DNA of 64,000 nt from Bacteroidales bacterium (GCA_016939365.1 JAFGHD010000020.1:33181-97180), one strand, 5' to 3'. Positions 35,390 to 45,295 are shown, numbered from the stretch's first letter. A program made the numbers and translations. Notes: generated by a model not told the origin, from the letters alone.

Positions 35390-36292
35390 TCAGGGTATCC
35401 TCGCCGGCAGATAATTGTCGTAGCTCCGGCAAACTTCGGTGGCATAAGCAATAGCCCTTTCAACGATTTGACACCACGTCTCCTCTTCTATGGCCGGAAT
35501 CAGTTCACGGCTGATGTTTCTGAATGCAAGACCTTCAATAATGCCCGCATTGAAGGTGTCACCCGCCCCGATGGTGCTGATCGTCCTTATGACAGGCACA
35601 TCAAAAAACATACTGATCGCCTCGGTTCTCAGAAACACTTTCCCCGGCCCGTCGGTGCAGACCATCACGCTGCACCCTGCCTCCCTCAGGCAAGCGTAAA
35701 CCGCGTCAGGATTGCCTGTCCCAAAAAGAAACCTGAAATCATCCAGGGATCCCCTAACCAACGAAGCATATCCAATATTCTCCCTGATCATTGTCCTGCT
35801 TGATTCAAGCTGTCCCAGATGCGCCTTCCTGAAATTGGGATCGTAAAGAATGACGGAGCCGGCACGGGATGCATTACCGATAAGGCCGGTCAGCCCTTGA
35901 CGCACTTCAGGATTTATTGCGAAATAGGACCCGAAAAGAATAAAATCGCCCGGTGTGAATTCCGGTGAGGTCCACCTCAAACGTTCAGGGGGAAAGAATT
36001 TATAGAAATCATACGAGGCTTCATTTTTGTCATCAAGGAAGGCAACGGCAACCGGGGTTTTGCCAGTGGGATAACGGTGGAAATACCTTGTATCGACGTT
36101 GTTGGATGCAAGAAAGTCAGTAATCAGTCCTCCCAGTGGGTCATCACCTGCCTCAGATACCAGGCAGACGGGAATATTCAGTCTTCCCAGCGATACAGCG
36201 CTGTTCAGCATGGCACCACCCGGCCGTCCTGCCACAAGGTTACCATCCCTGAATATCAGGTCATAAACCGTTTCGCCTATGGCAAAAACCAT
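35390..36292 (-). CDS. PfkB family carbohydrate kinase (fructokinase-like)
   Basis: A 300-residue cytoplasmic kinase. The PfkB N-terminal signature GGAMLNSAVSLGRL is at about residue 25-40 and the C-terminal ATP/anion-hole motif STIGAGDTFNAGIIEGL at about 240-255, with the catalytic Asp in GAGD. Overall length and the opening FAIGETVYDLIFRDG fit fructokinase-type members. It phosphorylates a sugar, perhaps fructose; the substrate is not certain. Single gene, convergent with the macrodomain gene and divergent from the two-component pair. Confidence 0.88.
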   Translation of the reverse strand: MVFAIGETVYDLIFRDGNLVAGRPGGAMLNSAVSLGRLNIPVCLVSEAGDDPLGGLITDFLASNNVDTRYFHRYPTGKTPVAVAFLDDKNEASYDFYKFFPPERLRWTSPEFTPGDFILFGSYFAINPEVRQGLTGLIGNASRAGSVILYDPNFRKAHLGQLESSRTMIRENIGYASLVRGSLDDFRFLFGTGNPDAVYACLREAGCSVMVCTDGPGKVFLRTEAISMFFDVPVIRTISTIGAGDTFNAGIIEGLAFRNISRELIPAIEEETWCQIVERAIAYATEVCRSYDNYLPARIP

Positions 36293-36410
36293 ACTGATCC
36301 TTATTTGATCTCACGAAAATACAACATTCCCTCAGGGATACAGCCCGCTTATGTACGACAAATGGGAAATATCCTGCGGGGCTTTGCTGAGTTTTGGATA
36401 AATTTACGAC

Positions 36411-37682
36411 ATGAAGAGCAATTACATCCGTCTGGCGGTAATCCTCGGATCCGTTTCAGTGATTGGGATCCTGCTGTTTCAATTCTATTGGATCCGAAAG
36501 ACTTTCGGATTGGCAGAACAGCAGTTCAACCGGACGGTACACATCGCCCTTTATCGTGTTGCGGGGAAAATGGCCGAATTCAACGGTTCCGAGCTTCCCA
36601 ATGAAAACCCCGTAAAGCAGATCACATCAAACTACTTCATCGTCGACGTCAACGATGTGATCGATGCCAAAATACTGGATCACTTTCTCAAAACCGAATT
36701 CGAATACAGCAATATCCGGATCGATTACGAATATGCCATTTACGATTGTGAGACGAACCAGATGGTTTACGGTAACTACATCAACCAGTCCCGTAAAAGC
36801 GAAAACCGGGCGGATAGGTTTCAGAAATACGATGAATTTACCTATTATTTCGGCATTTTATTCCCTTCCAAGACAGCCTATATTCTTCAGGACATGGATA
36901 TCTGGCTGGTCAGCTCCCTGGTTCTGATCGCTGCTATGGCCTTTTTCGCCTATTCTATTTTTGTGATCCTGAAACAGAAAAGGCTTTCGGAAGTCCAGAA
37001 GGACTTCATCAACAACATGACGCACGAGTTCAAAACCCCGATATCGACCATAGGGATTGCCGCATCCGTCTTATCCGATCCGGATATTCTCACAGAGCCA
37101 TGGAGGCTTCAAAACTACGCGGCCATCATCTCCGACCAGAATAAAAAACTTCAGAACCATATTGAAAAGGTACTGCAGCTTGCGACTCTCGACAGCCCTC
37201 CATTTTCACTGAAGATTGAAAAGGTCGACTGCCATGAGCTGATCAGGGAGGTGATCACCAATTTCAGGATAAGCATACCCCAAATCAGCGATTATGTCAG
37301 CCTTGATCTGGCGGCCAGGGATCGCATGATCCTGGCCGACCGGCTTCACTGCACCAATCTGATATTCAACCTGGTTGACAATGCCGTGAAGTACTCGAAA
37401 GAGAATCCCCGTATCAGTGTTTCCACCCGGAACGAGGATTCCCACAAGCTGATCCTCATGGTCGCCGATCAGGGAATCGGAATAGAAATGAGGTACCAGA
37501 AAAAGATATTTGACAGATTTTTCAGGGTACCATCCGGCAATGTTCACAATGTCAAAGGCTTTGGACTGGGGCTGCATTATGTCATGAGTATTGTGGAGAA
37601 CCACAAATGGAAAATGTCCATGGAGAGCACACATGGCCAGGGAACCTGTTTTACCATAATCATCCCGGTTGCCGATAAATGA
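36411..37682 (+). CDS. Membrane sensor histidine kinase
   Basis: A 423-residue kinase with two membrane helices (about 8-25 and 165-187) around a ~140-residue extracytoplasmic sensor domain without a known motif. The HisKA domain has FINNMTHEFKTP with the phospho-acceptor His205, and the HATPase domain has NLVDNAVKYSKENP, DQGIGI and KGFGLGLHYV. The pattern is typical of Bacteroidota kinases paired with OmpR-type regulators. Its stop lies five bases before the response-regulator start, so the two form one signalling pair. Confidence 0.93.
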   Translation: MKSNYIRLAVILGSVSVIGILLFQFYWIRKTFGLAEQQFNRTVHIALYRVAGKMAEFNGSELPNENPVKQITSNYFIVDVNDVIDAKILDHFLKTEFEYSNIRIDYEYAIYDCETNQMVYGNYINQSRKSENRADRFQKYDEFTYYFGILFPSKTAYILQDMDIWLVSSLVLIAAMAFFAYSIFVILKQKRLSEVQKDFINNMTHEFKTPISTIGIAASVLSDPDILTEPWRLQNYAAIISDQNKKLQNHIEKVLQLATLDSPPFSLKIEKVDCHELIREVITNFRISIPQISDYVSLDLAARDRMILADRLHCTNLIFNLVDNAVKYSKENPRISVSTRNEDSHKLILMVADQGIGIEMRYQKKIFDRFFRVPSGNVHNVKGFGLGLHYVMSIVENHKWKMSMESTHGQGTCFTIIIPVADK

Positions 37683-37686
37683 TGCC

Positions 37687-38376
37687 ATGAAGAAACCGAA
37701 GATATTGTACGTCGAGGATGACCAGCATCTGGGTTTTGTCACCAAAGATACCCTTGAGCATAAAGGCTTTTCCGTCACCTATTGCCGGACCGGTAAGGAG
37801 GCGCTGCAGCAATACCGTTCCCATCCTTTCGACCTGTGTATACTAGATGTGATGCTTCCTGAAATGGATGGGCTGACGCTGGCAGGAAAAATCCGGGAAT
37901 CGAATCTGCATATACCCATATTGTTCCTTTCGGCCAGGTCGATGAAAGAAGACCGGATCACAGGTCTGGCGATCGGTGGTGATGATTATATCACCAAACC
38001 CTTCAGCATGGATGAGCTGATTCTGAAAATCGAAGTATTTATACGCAGGAGCAGGATCCATATTGAGGAGGGACATATGGAAAGGAAAAAGATCGGATCC
38101 TTTAGTTTCGATGTGGAATCTATGGTACTGTATCACGAGAACCGGACCATTCAGCTGACTGCAACAGAATCCTCCCTGCTGGCGTTTTTATCCGCACATT
38201 CCAGCAGGATGGTTCGGCGCGAAGAGATACTCAAGGCGGTCTGGGGCAAAAACAGTTATTTAAACAGCCGCAGCCTGGATGTCTTCATTTCACGGTTACG
38301 GAAACACCTGGCCGCTGACCCCTCGATCCAGATCCGGACAATACATGGAATGGGATTTCTCTTTGATGCGAAATAA
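37687..38376 (+). CDS. OmpR/PhoB-type response regulator
   Basis: A 230-residue regulator from ATG 37687, four bases after the kinase stop. Receiver domain about 4-118 with acidic pair Asp11-Asp12, phospho-acceptor Asp54 in CILDVMLPEMDG, and KPF near 103. Winged-helix DNA-binding domain about 130-228 with LTATESSLLAFL and SRSLDVFISRLRKHL. It is expected to bind promoters when phosphorylated by the adjacent kinase. Targets are not identifiable here, though it could act on the glycosyltransferase gene that follows. Confidence 0.93.
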   Translation: MKKPKILYVEDDQHLGFVTKDTLEHKGFSVTYCRTGKEALQQYRSHPFDLCILDVMLPEMDGLTLAGKIRESNLHIPILFLSARSMKEDRITGLAIGGDDYITKPFSMDELILKIEVFIRRSRIHIEEGHMERKKIGSFSFDVESMVLYHENRTIQLTATESSLLAFLSAHSSRMVRREEILKAVWGKNSYLNSRSLDVFISRLRKHLAADPSIQIRTIHGMGFLFDAK

Positions 38377-38428
38377 TGCCCGTCTCAGTTTCAGCAAATC
38401 CTGGTTCTCCTTTTATACCTTTGCAGAT

Positions 38429-40081
38429 ATGCCCGATAAAAAGTATAGGAAAGATGCTGTCATTGTGCTGATCCTGTTGGTTGCGGGAGCAACGGTATAC
38501 CTTCCATTTCTGGGAAGGGTGCATCTTTTCGACTGGGATGAGGCTAATTTCGCAGAGGCTGCACGCGAGATGGTCGTCACAGGGAATTATTCCACCATTC
38601 AGATCAACTATACTCCCTTCTGGGAAAAACCGCCCCTGTATATATGGATGCAGGCTGCATCGATGAAGGCTTTTGGCATTAATGAGTTTGCCGCCCGTTT
38701 GCCCAATGCCCTCTGCGGTATGCTCACCCTGGTGGTTCTCTTTCTTGCCGGGAGGTCAATTGCAGGGAGACGTTTCGGGATACTCTGGTCGGTGTCCTTC
38801 GGTGCCTCGATCCTCCCGTTCTTCTATTTCAAGTCAGGCATCATTGATCCCTGGTTCAATCTCTTCATCTTTCTTTCAGTTTTCTTCATCATACGCGCTG
38901 GCGCTGAACGAAGGCAACCATTCAGTTACCTGATGGGGGGCCTTTTTGCGGGATGCGCCATGCTCACCAAAGGCCCCGTCGGACTGCTTCTGATCATACT
39001 GACATGGATTATTTTCCTGTTGTTTAACCGTTTCAGGCACCTCCCCCATCTAAAACACATCGTCCTTTTTACCGTCATGCTGGTCATCAGCGGAGGCAGC
39101 TGGTTCATTGCAGAACTCCTCCAGGGCAGGACACACATCATCGCTGATTTCATTCAATACCAGATCAGGCTGGCAGGCACTGCGGATGCCGGTCATGCCG
39201 GTTTCCCGCTGTTTCATTTCGTTGTGGTCTTCATGGGTTGTTTCCCTGCCTCTGTGCTGGCGCTCCTGCCCTTGCTGAAATCAAGGCATACCCCTGAGCA
39301 TTTGCGGATATTCAGACTATGGATGGTGATCCTTTTCTGGGTGGTCATGATCATTTTCAGCCTGGTGCGAACCAAAATCGTCCATTATTCCTCTATGACC
39401 TGGTTTCCCCTGTCCTTCCTGTCTGCGATAATGCTGGAGCGGATGATTGCCGAGCCCGGTGCCACTCCCGGATGGATCAGGAAGATAATCCTCATCACAG
39501 GTATCATCTGGGCCATAATGCTTGCCTTACCACCGTTGCTGCTTATGAACCGGGATTGGCTTTTGAACACAAGCCTCATCCGGGACGACTTCACCCGGGG
39601 ATGCCTGGAAGCAAACGTCAGGTGGTCAGGCTTGGAATCTTTAGCAGGAATTATTTTTCCGGCCACATTATACCTCTTCTTCCAATTCCGGATCAAACGT
39701 GCCAGAGAGGCTGTCATCATGCTTTTTTCAGGCATAGTGGTCGCAACAATAATGGCTTTGGTGTTTTATGTACCACGTATCGAAGCTCATACACAACGGG
39801 CAGCCATTGAATTTTACCGTTCAAAACAAGGCATGGACTGTCTTGTACAGACTCTTGGATTTAAAAGCTACGCCTACCTGTTCTATTCAGCCAGGCCTCC
39901 ACAGCCGGATGAACGTCATACAGATCTGAAATGGCTTTTCCACGGGGATATTTCCCGGCCGGTCTATTTCGTTGTCCGGATCACTGAAGCCGCACGGCAT
40001 GAAGAATGGCTGCCGCACCTCGAAAAGACCGGTAGCAGCAACGGCTATGTTTTCTATGTCCGGCACCCCGGGGTTTACTGA
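38429..40081 (+). CDS. GT39/ArnT-like membrane glycosyltransferase
   Basis: A 550-residue polytopic protein from ATG 38429 (MPDKKYRKDAV); a longer frame would overlap the response-regulator gene. The N-terminal helix is followed by the periplasmic loop motif FDWDEANFAEAAREM with paired acidic residues, then PPLYIWMQ and FAARLPNAL, all marks of the PMT/ArnT GT-C fold, and about eleven more helices. A soluble domain closes the protein after residue 470. These enzymes move a sugar from a polyprenyl phosphate donor to lipid or protein. The convergent GT2 gene, which overlaps it by seven bases, could supply such a donor. Confidence 0.9.
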   Translation: MPDKKYRKDAVIVLILLVAGATVYLPFLGRVHLFDWDEANFAEAAREMVVTGNYSTIQINYTPFWEKPPLYIWMQAASMKAFGINEFAARLPNALCGMLTLVVLFLAGRSIAGRRFGILWSVSFGASILPFFYFKSGIIDPWFNLFIFLSVFFIIRAGAERRQPFSYLMGGLFAGCAMLTKGPVGLLLIILTWIIFLLFNRFRHLPHLKHIVLFTVMLVISGGSWFIAELLQGRTHIIADFIQYQIRLAGTADAGHAGFPLFHFVVVFMGCFPASVLALLPLLKSRHTPEHLRIFRLWMVILFWVVMIIFSLVRTKIVHYSSMTWFPLSFLSAIMLERMIAEPGATPGWIRKIILITGIIWAIMLALPPLLLMNRDWLLNTSLIRDDFTRGCLEANVRWSGLESLAGIIFPATLYLFFQFRIKRAREAVIMLFSGIVVATIMALVFYVPRIEAHTQRAAIEFYRSKQGMDCLVQTLGFKSYAYLFYSARPPQPDERHTDLKWLFHGDISRPVYFVVRITEAARHEEWLPHLEKTGSSNGYVFYVRHPGVY

Positions 40082-40827
40082 TCCAAACCCCTGTACAGGG
40101 CCGGTTTTAAAATTCCGCGTTTGGCAAGAAAATGGATTGCCGAAACGCCCAGTACTCCGAGCCCGTAATTCACGCTCCTGGAAAGGTTGATCGATGACGC
40201 TTCCCTGAAATATTTGGTGGGGCAGGTAATTTCAGCAATGGGAAAACCCGCAAAGATGATCTGTGAAAGCATCTGGTTATCAAAAATGAAGTCATCAGAA
40301 TTGTCATTCAGGTTGATCTTTTCGAGCACCTCCCTGGCGAAAGCCCGGTATCCGGTATGATATTCCGACAGTTTCTGGCCGGTCAGCAGGTTCTGGATCA
40401 GGGTGAGTGTCCTGTTGGCCAGATATTTATATACGGGCATTCCTCCTTTCAGCGCCCCGTTTCCCAGGATCCTCGATCCGAGGACCACCAGGTATAATCC
40501 ACTGGCGATCAGGTGAGCCATGGATGGGATGAGCAGGGGTGTATACTGGTAATCCGGATGAAGCATGATGATGATATCGGCATCCAGTTCCATGGCTTTG
40601 CGGTAACAGGTTTTCTGGTTGGCTCCGTAACCCTTGTTCTGCTCATGGACTATGATGTGCCTGATCCCAAGCTCAGAGGCACGTTGGATGGTCTGATCGT
40701 GACTGGCATCATCCACCAGTACCACGTCATCCACCAGATCGCCCGGAATTTCCCGGTAAGTCCGTTCCAATGTGAACTCGGCATTATAGGCGGGTAAAAC
40801 CACCACCACCTTTTTCCCATTGATCAT
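40075..40827 (-). CDS. GT2 glycosyltransferase, dolichol-phosphate sugar synthase-like
   Basis: A 250-residue GT-A enzyme. The nucleotide-sugar site has VVVLPAYNAEFTLERTYREIP near residue 8, VVLVDDASHDQT near 36 and the metal-binding region IIIMLHPDYQYTP near 87 (Asp-x-Asp variant, HPDYQ). EYHTGYRAFAREVL near 155 is typical of DPM1-like and polyprenyl-phosphate glycosyltransferases. It has no long membrane tail. Probably makes a polyprenyl-linked sugar. Last gene of a minus-strand run with the class V aminotransferase and the YjbQ-like fragment. Confidence 0.9.
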   Translation of the reverse strand: MINGKKVVVVLPAYNAEFTLERTYREIPGDLVDDVVLVDDASHDQTIQRASELGIRHIIVHEQNKGYGANQKTCYRKAMELDADIIIMLHPDYQYTPLLIPSMAHLIASGLYLVVLGSRILGNGALKGGMPVYKYLANRTLTLIQNLLTGQKLSEYHTGYRAFAREVLEKINLNDNSDDFIFDNQMLSQIIFAGFPIAEITCPTKYFREASSINLSRSVNYGLGVLGVSAIHFLAKRGILKPALYRGLDQ

Positions 40828-40854
40828 ACGGATCCTTTTTAATAAAAAGACATT

Positions 40855-41034
40855 TTACTTTTCCGCATCCATAAGGTTAACCGCCACGTTACGCATGGCT
40901 GCGGCCGCACCCTGAACACAGACATGGCCAATCCCAAACCGGATCTGGCTCTCACTGACGATTTCGCTGATGGTTGTTGCGATGTCAAAGAATGCAATGC
41001 CACTGTCAGTTCTTATCTTAATGATTTTCGGCAT
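40855..41034 (-). CDS. Short YjbQ-like (UPF0047) fragment, possible remnant
   Basis: A 59-residue frame from ATG 41034. The reading MPKIIKIRTDSGIAFFDIA, then VSESQIRFGIGHVCVQGAAAAM resembles the first 45 or so residues of YjbQ proteins (beta strand, DIT helix, G-x-V-x-V-x-G/HTTA), but the usual family length is about 135-140 residues and the metal-binding histidines are missing. It stops 27 bases before the GT2 gene, leaving no room for the rest. Either a decayed gene or a shortened product. A GTG-started extension into the preceding aminotransferase gene is possible but unlikely. Confidence 0.45.
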   Translation of the reverse strand: MPKIIKIRTDSGIAFFDIATTISEIVSESQIRFGIGHVCVQGAAAAMRNVAVNLMDAEK

Positions 41035-41108
41035 CTTGTTGCATGCACGGTTTGGCTTATCCAAGCCCGGGCACCAAAACCATGTTTGCCTGGCATCCGG
41101 GCCTGAAA

Positions 41109-42575
41109 TCACAACCTGAACCAGGGCTCAACAAGGGCGGATTTATCAGCCGGTTCACGTAAATGTTTGAACTCATTCCTGCGCTTGTCATAAATGTAAT
41201 CGTCCTTCCATGTGGGATAGTGAACAGATATTTCACGGATTGCATGCATGATATGGTCCAGTTCATCATCGGTCATGGTAGGATGCAATGAAATCCGCAC
41301 CCAGCCAGGCTTTTCGGAAAGATCACCCTTGTTGATCAGTTCCGTGATCTTATGAGAGTGTTCATAGGAGACATCCAGCAGAAAGTGCCCGTATGTTCCG
41401 GCACAGGCACATCCTCCCCTCGCCTGGATACCGAAGTGGTCGTTCAGAAGCCTGACCAGCAGGTTATAGTGAAGGTGATCCAGGTAAAATGAAATGACAC
41501 CCAGACGTTTGTGCATATTATCTGCCAGGACATGTATCCCGGGTATCCGGGCCAGCTCATCGAATGCCCTGGCGACCATCTCTTCTTCACGCCTGAGGAT
41601 ATTCACGACACCCATACAGTTTTTCAGCTCAATGGAGAGGGAAGTTCGGATCGCCTGGAGAAATCCGGGTGTTCCGCCGTCTTCCCTGGCTTCAATGTCG
41701 TCAATATACTTGTATTCTCCCCACGGATTGGTCCAATCAACTGTCCCACCCCCGGGCTGATCCGGCGAGACATCCCTCTTGTAAAGGCTGGAATCAAATA
41801 CCAAAACTCCCGAGCTGCCCGGCCCGCCGAGGAATTTATGGGGCGAGAAGAAAATGGCATCGAGTTTTTGCATGGGATCTTCCGGATGCATATCCATCCG
41901 GACATACGGTGCCGAAGCTGCAAAATCAACAAAGCATACACCCCCGTATTCATGCATAAGACGCGCCATGTCATAATAGGGAGTTTCTATGCCCGTCACA
42001 TTGGAGCATGCGGTGAATGAACCGATCTTGGTCTTGCGGTCCTTGTATTTCTCCAACTGTTCGCGTAACAGGTTCAGGTTGAGCAACAATCCTTCACCCG
42101 GAGGGATCATCACCACATCGGACATGGTTTCGAACCAGGAAGTATGGTTTGAGTGATGTTCCATATGGGTAAGGAAAACCACCGGCCGTTCCGATTCATG
42201 CAGGCAATTCTGCCCGACGAGTCTCCCGCAATGTTTCAGCCCCAGGATTCTCTGAAACTTAGTGACCACTCCCGTCATCCCGAATCCTGTCGTGATAATC
42301 ACTTCATCAGGGCCTGCATTCACATGCTGTTTGATTTTCTGATGGGCCAGACGGTATGCAGTGGTCATCAGCGTGCCTGTCTCGGAGGTTTCGGTGTGGG
42401 TGTTTCCCACAAAGGGACCGAAGGTCTCCATGATCTTCCGTTCAATAGGAGCATAAAGACGTCCGCTGGCCAACCAGTCTGCATAAAGCATCCGTTTCCT
42501 TCCGTAAGGTGTATCGTATTCCAGGTCCCAGCCAATCGTGTTTTCCCGGAACTCCCTGAAATAATCCTGATTCAT
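41109..42575 (-). CDS. Aminotransferase class V / cysteine desulfurase-like protein
   Basis: A 488-residue PLP enzyme. The PLP-lysine motif is AIFFSPHKFLGGPGSSG near residue 235, and FVDFAASAPYV near 210 carries the cofactor-binding Asp. A Cys-rich loop, QARGGCACAG near 390, is where desulfurases place their active cysteine. The N-terminus (GRLYAPIERKIMETFGPF) and long C-terminal tail mark a Bacteroidota subgroup related to SufS/NifS and isopenicillin-epimerase-like enzymes. Probably acts on cysteine or a related amino acid; no suf genes adjoin, so a dedicated Fe-S role is not supported by context. Confidence 0.85.
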   Translation of the reverse strand: MNQDYFREFRENTIGWDLEYDTPYGRKRMLYADWLASGRLYAPIERKIMETFGPFVGNTHTETSETGTLMTTAYRLAHQKIKQHVNAGPDEVIITTGFGMTGVVTKFQRILGLKHCGRLVGQNCLHESERPVVFLTHMEHHSNHTSWFETMSDVVMIPPGEGLLLNLNLLREQLEKYKDRKTKIGSFTACSNVTGIETPYYDMARLMHEYGGVCFVDFAASAPYVRMDMHPEDPMQKLDAIFFSPHKFLGGPGSSGVLVFDSSLYKRDVSPDQPGGGTVDWTNPWGEYKYIDDIEAREDGGTPGFLQAIRTSLSIELKNCMGVVNILRREEEMVARAFDELARIPGIHVLADNMHKRLGVISFYLDHLHYNLLVRLLNDHFGIQARGGCACAGTYGHFLLDVSYEHSHKITELINKGDLSEKPGWVRISLHPTMTDDELDHIMHAIREISVHYPTWKDDYIYDKRRNEFKHLREPADKSALVEPWFRL

Positions 42576-42596
42576 GGTAGATTCCTAAACAGGGTG

Positions 42597-42604
42597 CAAA
42601 AATA
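42597..42604 (-). promoter_or_regulatory. Probable -7 element for the aminotransferase gene
   Basis: Minus-strand TATTTTTG matches TAnnTTTG, 22 bases before the aminotransferase ATG at 42575. No well-placed TTG. Confidence 0.4.
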
Positions 42605-42720
42605 TCAAATAACTGGTTAAGAACCCGGCATGCCGTGAAGTATCCGTTCCTGTCAAATTACCGGGAAGATGTCTCCCGCCAAAGACAGGGTCATGCAACC
42701 CGACCGGGCAGCTTTTGCAC

Positions 42721-43629
42721 CTATCCCGGAGAGAAAAGGAAAATCAGCAAAGGCAGGTAAACAACTCCGATTAAAATAGCGACAGAGACAATCCGGGCGG
42801 CAAATTCCCTGTCCAGCTTTTCCATGGATGCGAAAGTAAGGGTGTTATATCCCACCGGAGTGGCCGATCCGATGATGACGATCATGCGGGTCAGCCCCTC
42901 CAGACCGGCCACCTCCGAAAGCGCCAGTCCGGCTGCCAGGCCAAGCCCCATCCTGATAAAGATCACGGACAGCATGGCCTTCCATTTCATGATTCCCGGA
43001 GTGAAATAAAAGCCTACGACCAGCATGAGCAAGGGGACAGTCAGATTGCCTGAGACTTCAAGGAATGACCTGGTCCAACCCGTTATCCGGACATTAGCTG
43101 CATTCAGGCTGATCCCTGCCAGCAAGGCCCAGAACGGAGGGGACTGAAGTACCTTTCTCACCAGCATGCTCCTGTTGGTTCCTTCCTGTCCAAACCTGCA
43201 AGCCTGCAGATAGACGAAAGTGTATACCATGATCCCGTTCCCGAAATCCATGATGATCATCCTGGTCAGGCCTTCGTCCCCGAAGGCTGAAATGACAAAT
43301 GGAAGGGCAAATCCGATATTCAGTATCATGGCTCCGACAAGGAAAGTGCCCATGGTCTTCCTTTCCAGCCGCAGCCATTTACCGGAATACCAGGCAACGG
43401 CGAATGTGAACAGTATCACGCCGGCCGCAACAAAGGGAAGCATTGCCAGCTCGGCCGTCAGGGGGGTCCTGCTGACCGACAGCAGTATGAGGGCCGGAAG
43501 TGAATAATTGAAAACCAGTCGGAGCAGCACATCCCCGTCGCCCCGGTGAAAAAGCCGTAAAATCCTGAGCAGGTAGCCCGCCAGAAAGATCAGTACCACA
43601 GGAAGTACTCTCAGAAGGATTTCCTGCAT
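42721..43629 (-). CDS. AEC family transporter (auxin-efflux-carrier type)
   Basis: A 302-residue membrane protein with about ten hydrophobic helices in two five-helix halves. Motifs of the family: LPVVLIFLAGYLLR at the N-terminus, FNYSLPALILLSVSRTPL near 40, NIGFALPFVISAFGDEGL near 105 and the C-terminal half SATPVGYNTLTFASM near 260, where the broken helix with Pro-x-x-x-Asn is expected. Members export organic acids such as malate or lactate; the substrate is unknown. Single gene. Confidence 0.9.
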   Translation of the reverse strand: MQEILLRVLPVVLIFLAGYLLRILRLFHRGDGDVLLRLVFNYSLPALILLSVSRTPLTAELAMLPFVAAGVILFTFAVAWYSGKWLRLERKTMGTFLVGAMILNIGFALPFVISAFGDEGLTRMIIMDFGNGIMVYTFVYLQACRFGQEGTNRSMLVRKVLQSPPFWALLAGISLNAANVRITGWTRSFLEVSGNLTVPLLMLVVGFYFTPGIMKWKAMLSVIFIRMGLGLAAGLALSEVAGLEGLTRMIVIIGSATPVGYNTLTFASMEKLDREFAARIVSVAILIGVVYLPLLIFLFSPG

Positions 43630-43840
43630 ATCATCAGTTCACCGGGTGTTGCGGGTAAAAGTAGATATTTTCCTTTACCGGTCATCATCTTTCGTGGCAT
43701 GTCGTCAGGTTTCGGTATGATCATTCCAGGAAACCGGTTCACAGGTCTGTAAGCAATAATTCATTATCATCACAGGGATGCGAGGTCGGATGATTTTCAT
43801 AATTTCACCGTCCCGCTTTCATGGCAAACTGATGGAAGAG

Positions 43841-45295
43841 ATGAACCTCCGAAAGTTCCCCGCTACCTTCTGGATCGCCAATACCATGGAGTTGTTCGAG
43901 AGGTGGGCATACTACGGTATGTTTGCCATCCTGTCGGTATATCTCACGGATCCCGTTTCCAGGGGCGGGCTGGGTTTTACGCAGGAGCAACGGGGAGTCA
44001 TGCAGGCTGTGGTCACAGGGATACTTTACCTGTTGCCCATCCTGGGTGGTGCCATCGCCGACCGGTTCGGATTCAGGAAGGTTTTGCTGGCTGCCTTCAC
44101 CACACTTGTTGCAGGGTATTACGCCATGGGACATACCGGAAGTTATGGGGCGGTTTTCTCGGCCTTCCTTGTGGTCGCCATCGGTGGCTCCCTTTTCAAG
44201 CCCGTGATCGTTGCCACCGTCTCCAAAACTTCACCCAGGGGGAGAGATACCATTGGTTTCGGCATCTTTTACATGATCGTCAATATCGGCGGTTTTATCG
44301 GGCCCTTCACCACATCGAAGCTTCGTGATCTCGAATGGGTTCATGTATTCCATATGTGCGCAGGAGTGATCCTCATCAACCTGCTGCTGCTGCTCTTCTT
44401 CAGGGAGCCGGACAGTAAACGGAGCAAAATGAATGATTCCGTCAAACATGCCCTGAAGCAGGTCATAGGCAACTCCCTGATTGTCATAGGTGACAGAAAA
44501 TTCATGACCTTCCTGCTGATCATGTCCGGCTTCTGGACCATGTATATGCAGATTTTTTTCACGCTACCGGTGTACATCACTCAATGGGTGGATACCACAG
44601 CGGTTTACAATTCCTCCGGGCTCCTTGCGATGATCATCGGAACAGTGGAAGACGGCAGGGGGATCATCAGACCGGAAATGATACTCAATATCCCCGCATT
44701 CACAATCATTTGCTTTCAGGTAGTCATATCCGGCATGGTCAGACGGATCAGTCCGCCGGTTTCTATACTGATGGGCATTGTGGTAGTTGCTGCCGGTTTG
44801 GGGATATGCACACTGGGTATGAGCGGTTGGATTATAATAACGGGAGTGGTGACAGTGGCCTTCGGCGAAATGGTGAGTTCCCCGAGAATACAGGAGTACA
44901 GCGGCCGGATCGCACCCCGTGACAAGGTGGCATTGTATATGGGTTACAGCTTCCTGCCCCTGGCCCTTGGCAATATCCTCGGTGGTCTGCTTTCCGGCAA
45001 ACTGTATGCCGTCCTTTCCGACAAATATGCCTTTGCCGAAAAGCTGCTGCTCGGGAAAGGACTGACCGCCCGGGGGCTCGATCCCTCAACCCTCCTTGAG
45101 AAGGCATGTGAAGGATTCGGCACAGATATAACCGGACTTACCGGGCTGATGTACCACGCTTATCAACCTTACAGGATATGGTATGTATTTGCAGCCATCG
45201 GTTTGATCACCGCAATCAGTCTTTTTGCCTTCAACAACAATCTGGGGGGTAAAAAAGAGGTCAACCCTCCGGATTCCGCACCTTCACAGGGATGA
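43841..45295 (+). CDS. POT/PTR-type peptide MFS transporter
   Basis: A 484-residue membrane protein. The ATG at 43841 is chosen because it is preceded by GGAAGAG and begins the family N-terminus (FPATFWIANTMELFERWAYYGMFA, with the conserved ExxERxxYYG of peptide transporters). An upstream in-frame extension to 43778 is not convincing. Twelve or more helices follow, with a loop SPRGRDTIGFGIFYMIVNIGGFIGPF typical of POT helix 4-5. Proton-coupled uptake of di- and tripeptides is expected, which would complement the secreted peptidases at both ends of the window. Confidence 0.9.
   Translation: MNLRKFPATFWIANTMELFERWAYYGMFAILSVYLTDPVSRGGLGFTQEQRGVMQAVVTGILYLLPILGGAIADRFGFRKVLLAAFTTLVAGYYAMGHTGSYGAVFSAFLVVAIGGSLFKPVIVATVSKTSPRGRDTIGFGIFYMIVNIGGFIGPFTTSKLRDLEWVHVFHMCAGVILINLLLLLFFREPDSKRSKMNDSVKHALKQVIGNSLIVIGDRKFMTFLLIMSGFWTMYMQIFFTLPVYITQWVDTTAVYNSSGLLAMIIGTVEDGRGIIRPEMILNIPAFTIICFQVVISGMVRRISPPVSILMGIVVVAAGLGICTLGMSGWIIITGVVTVAFGEMVSSPRIQEYSGRIAPRDKVALYMGYSFLPLALGNILGGLLSGKLYAVLSDKYAFAEKLLLGKGLTARGLDPSTLLEKACEGFGTDITGLTGLMYHAYQPYRIWYVFAAIGLITAISLFAFNNNLGGKKEVNPPDSAPSQG

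Noticed and set aside
38366-38428. Earlier start for the GT39-like gene overlapping the response regulator
   Set aside because: The later ATG at 38429 gives the normal family N-terminus; the added residues do not resemble it.
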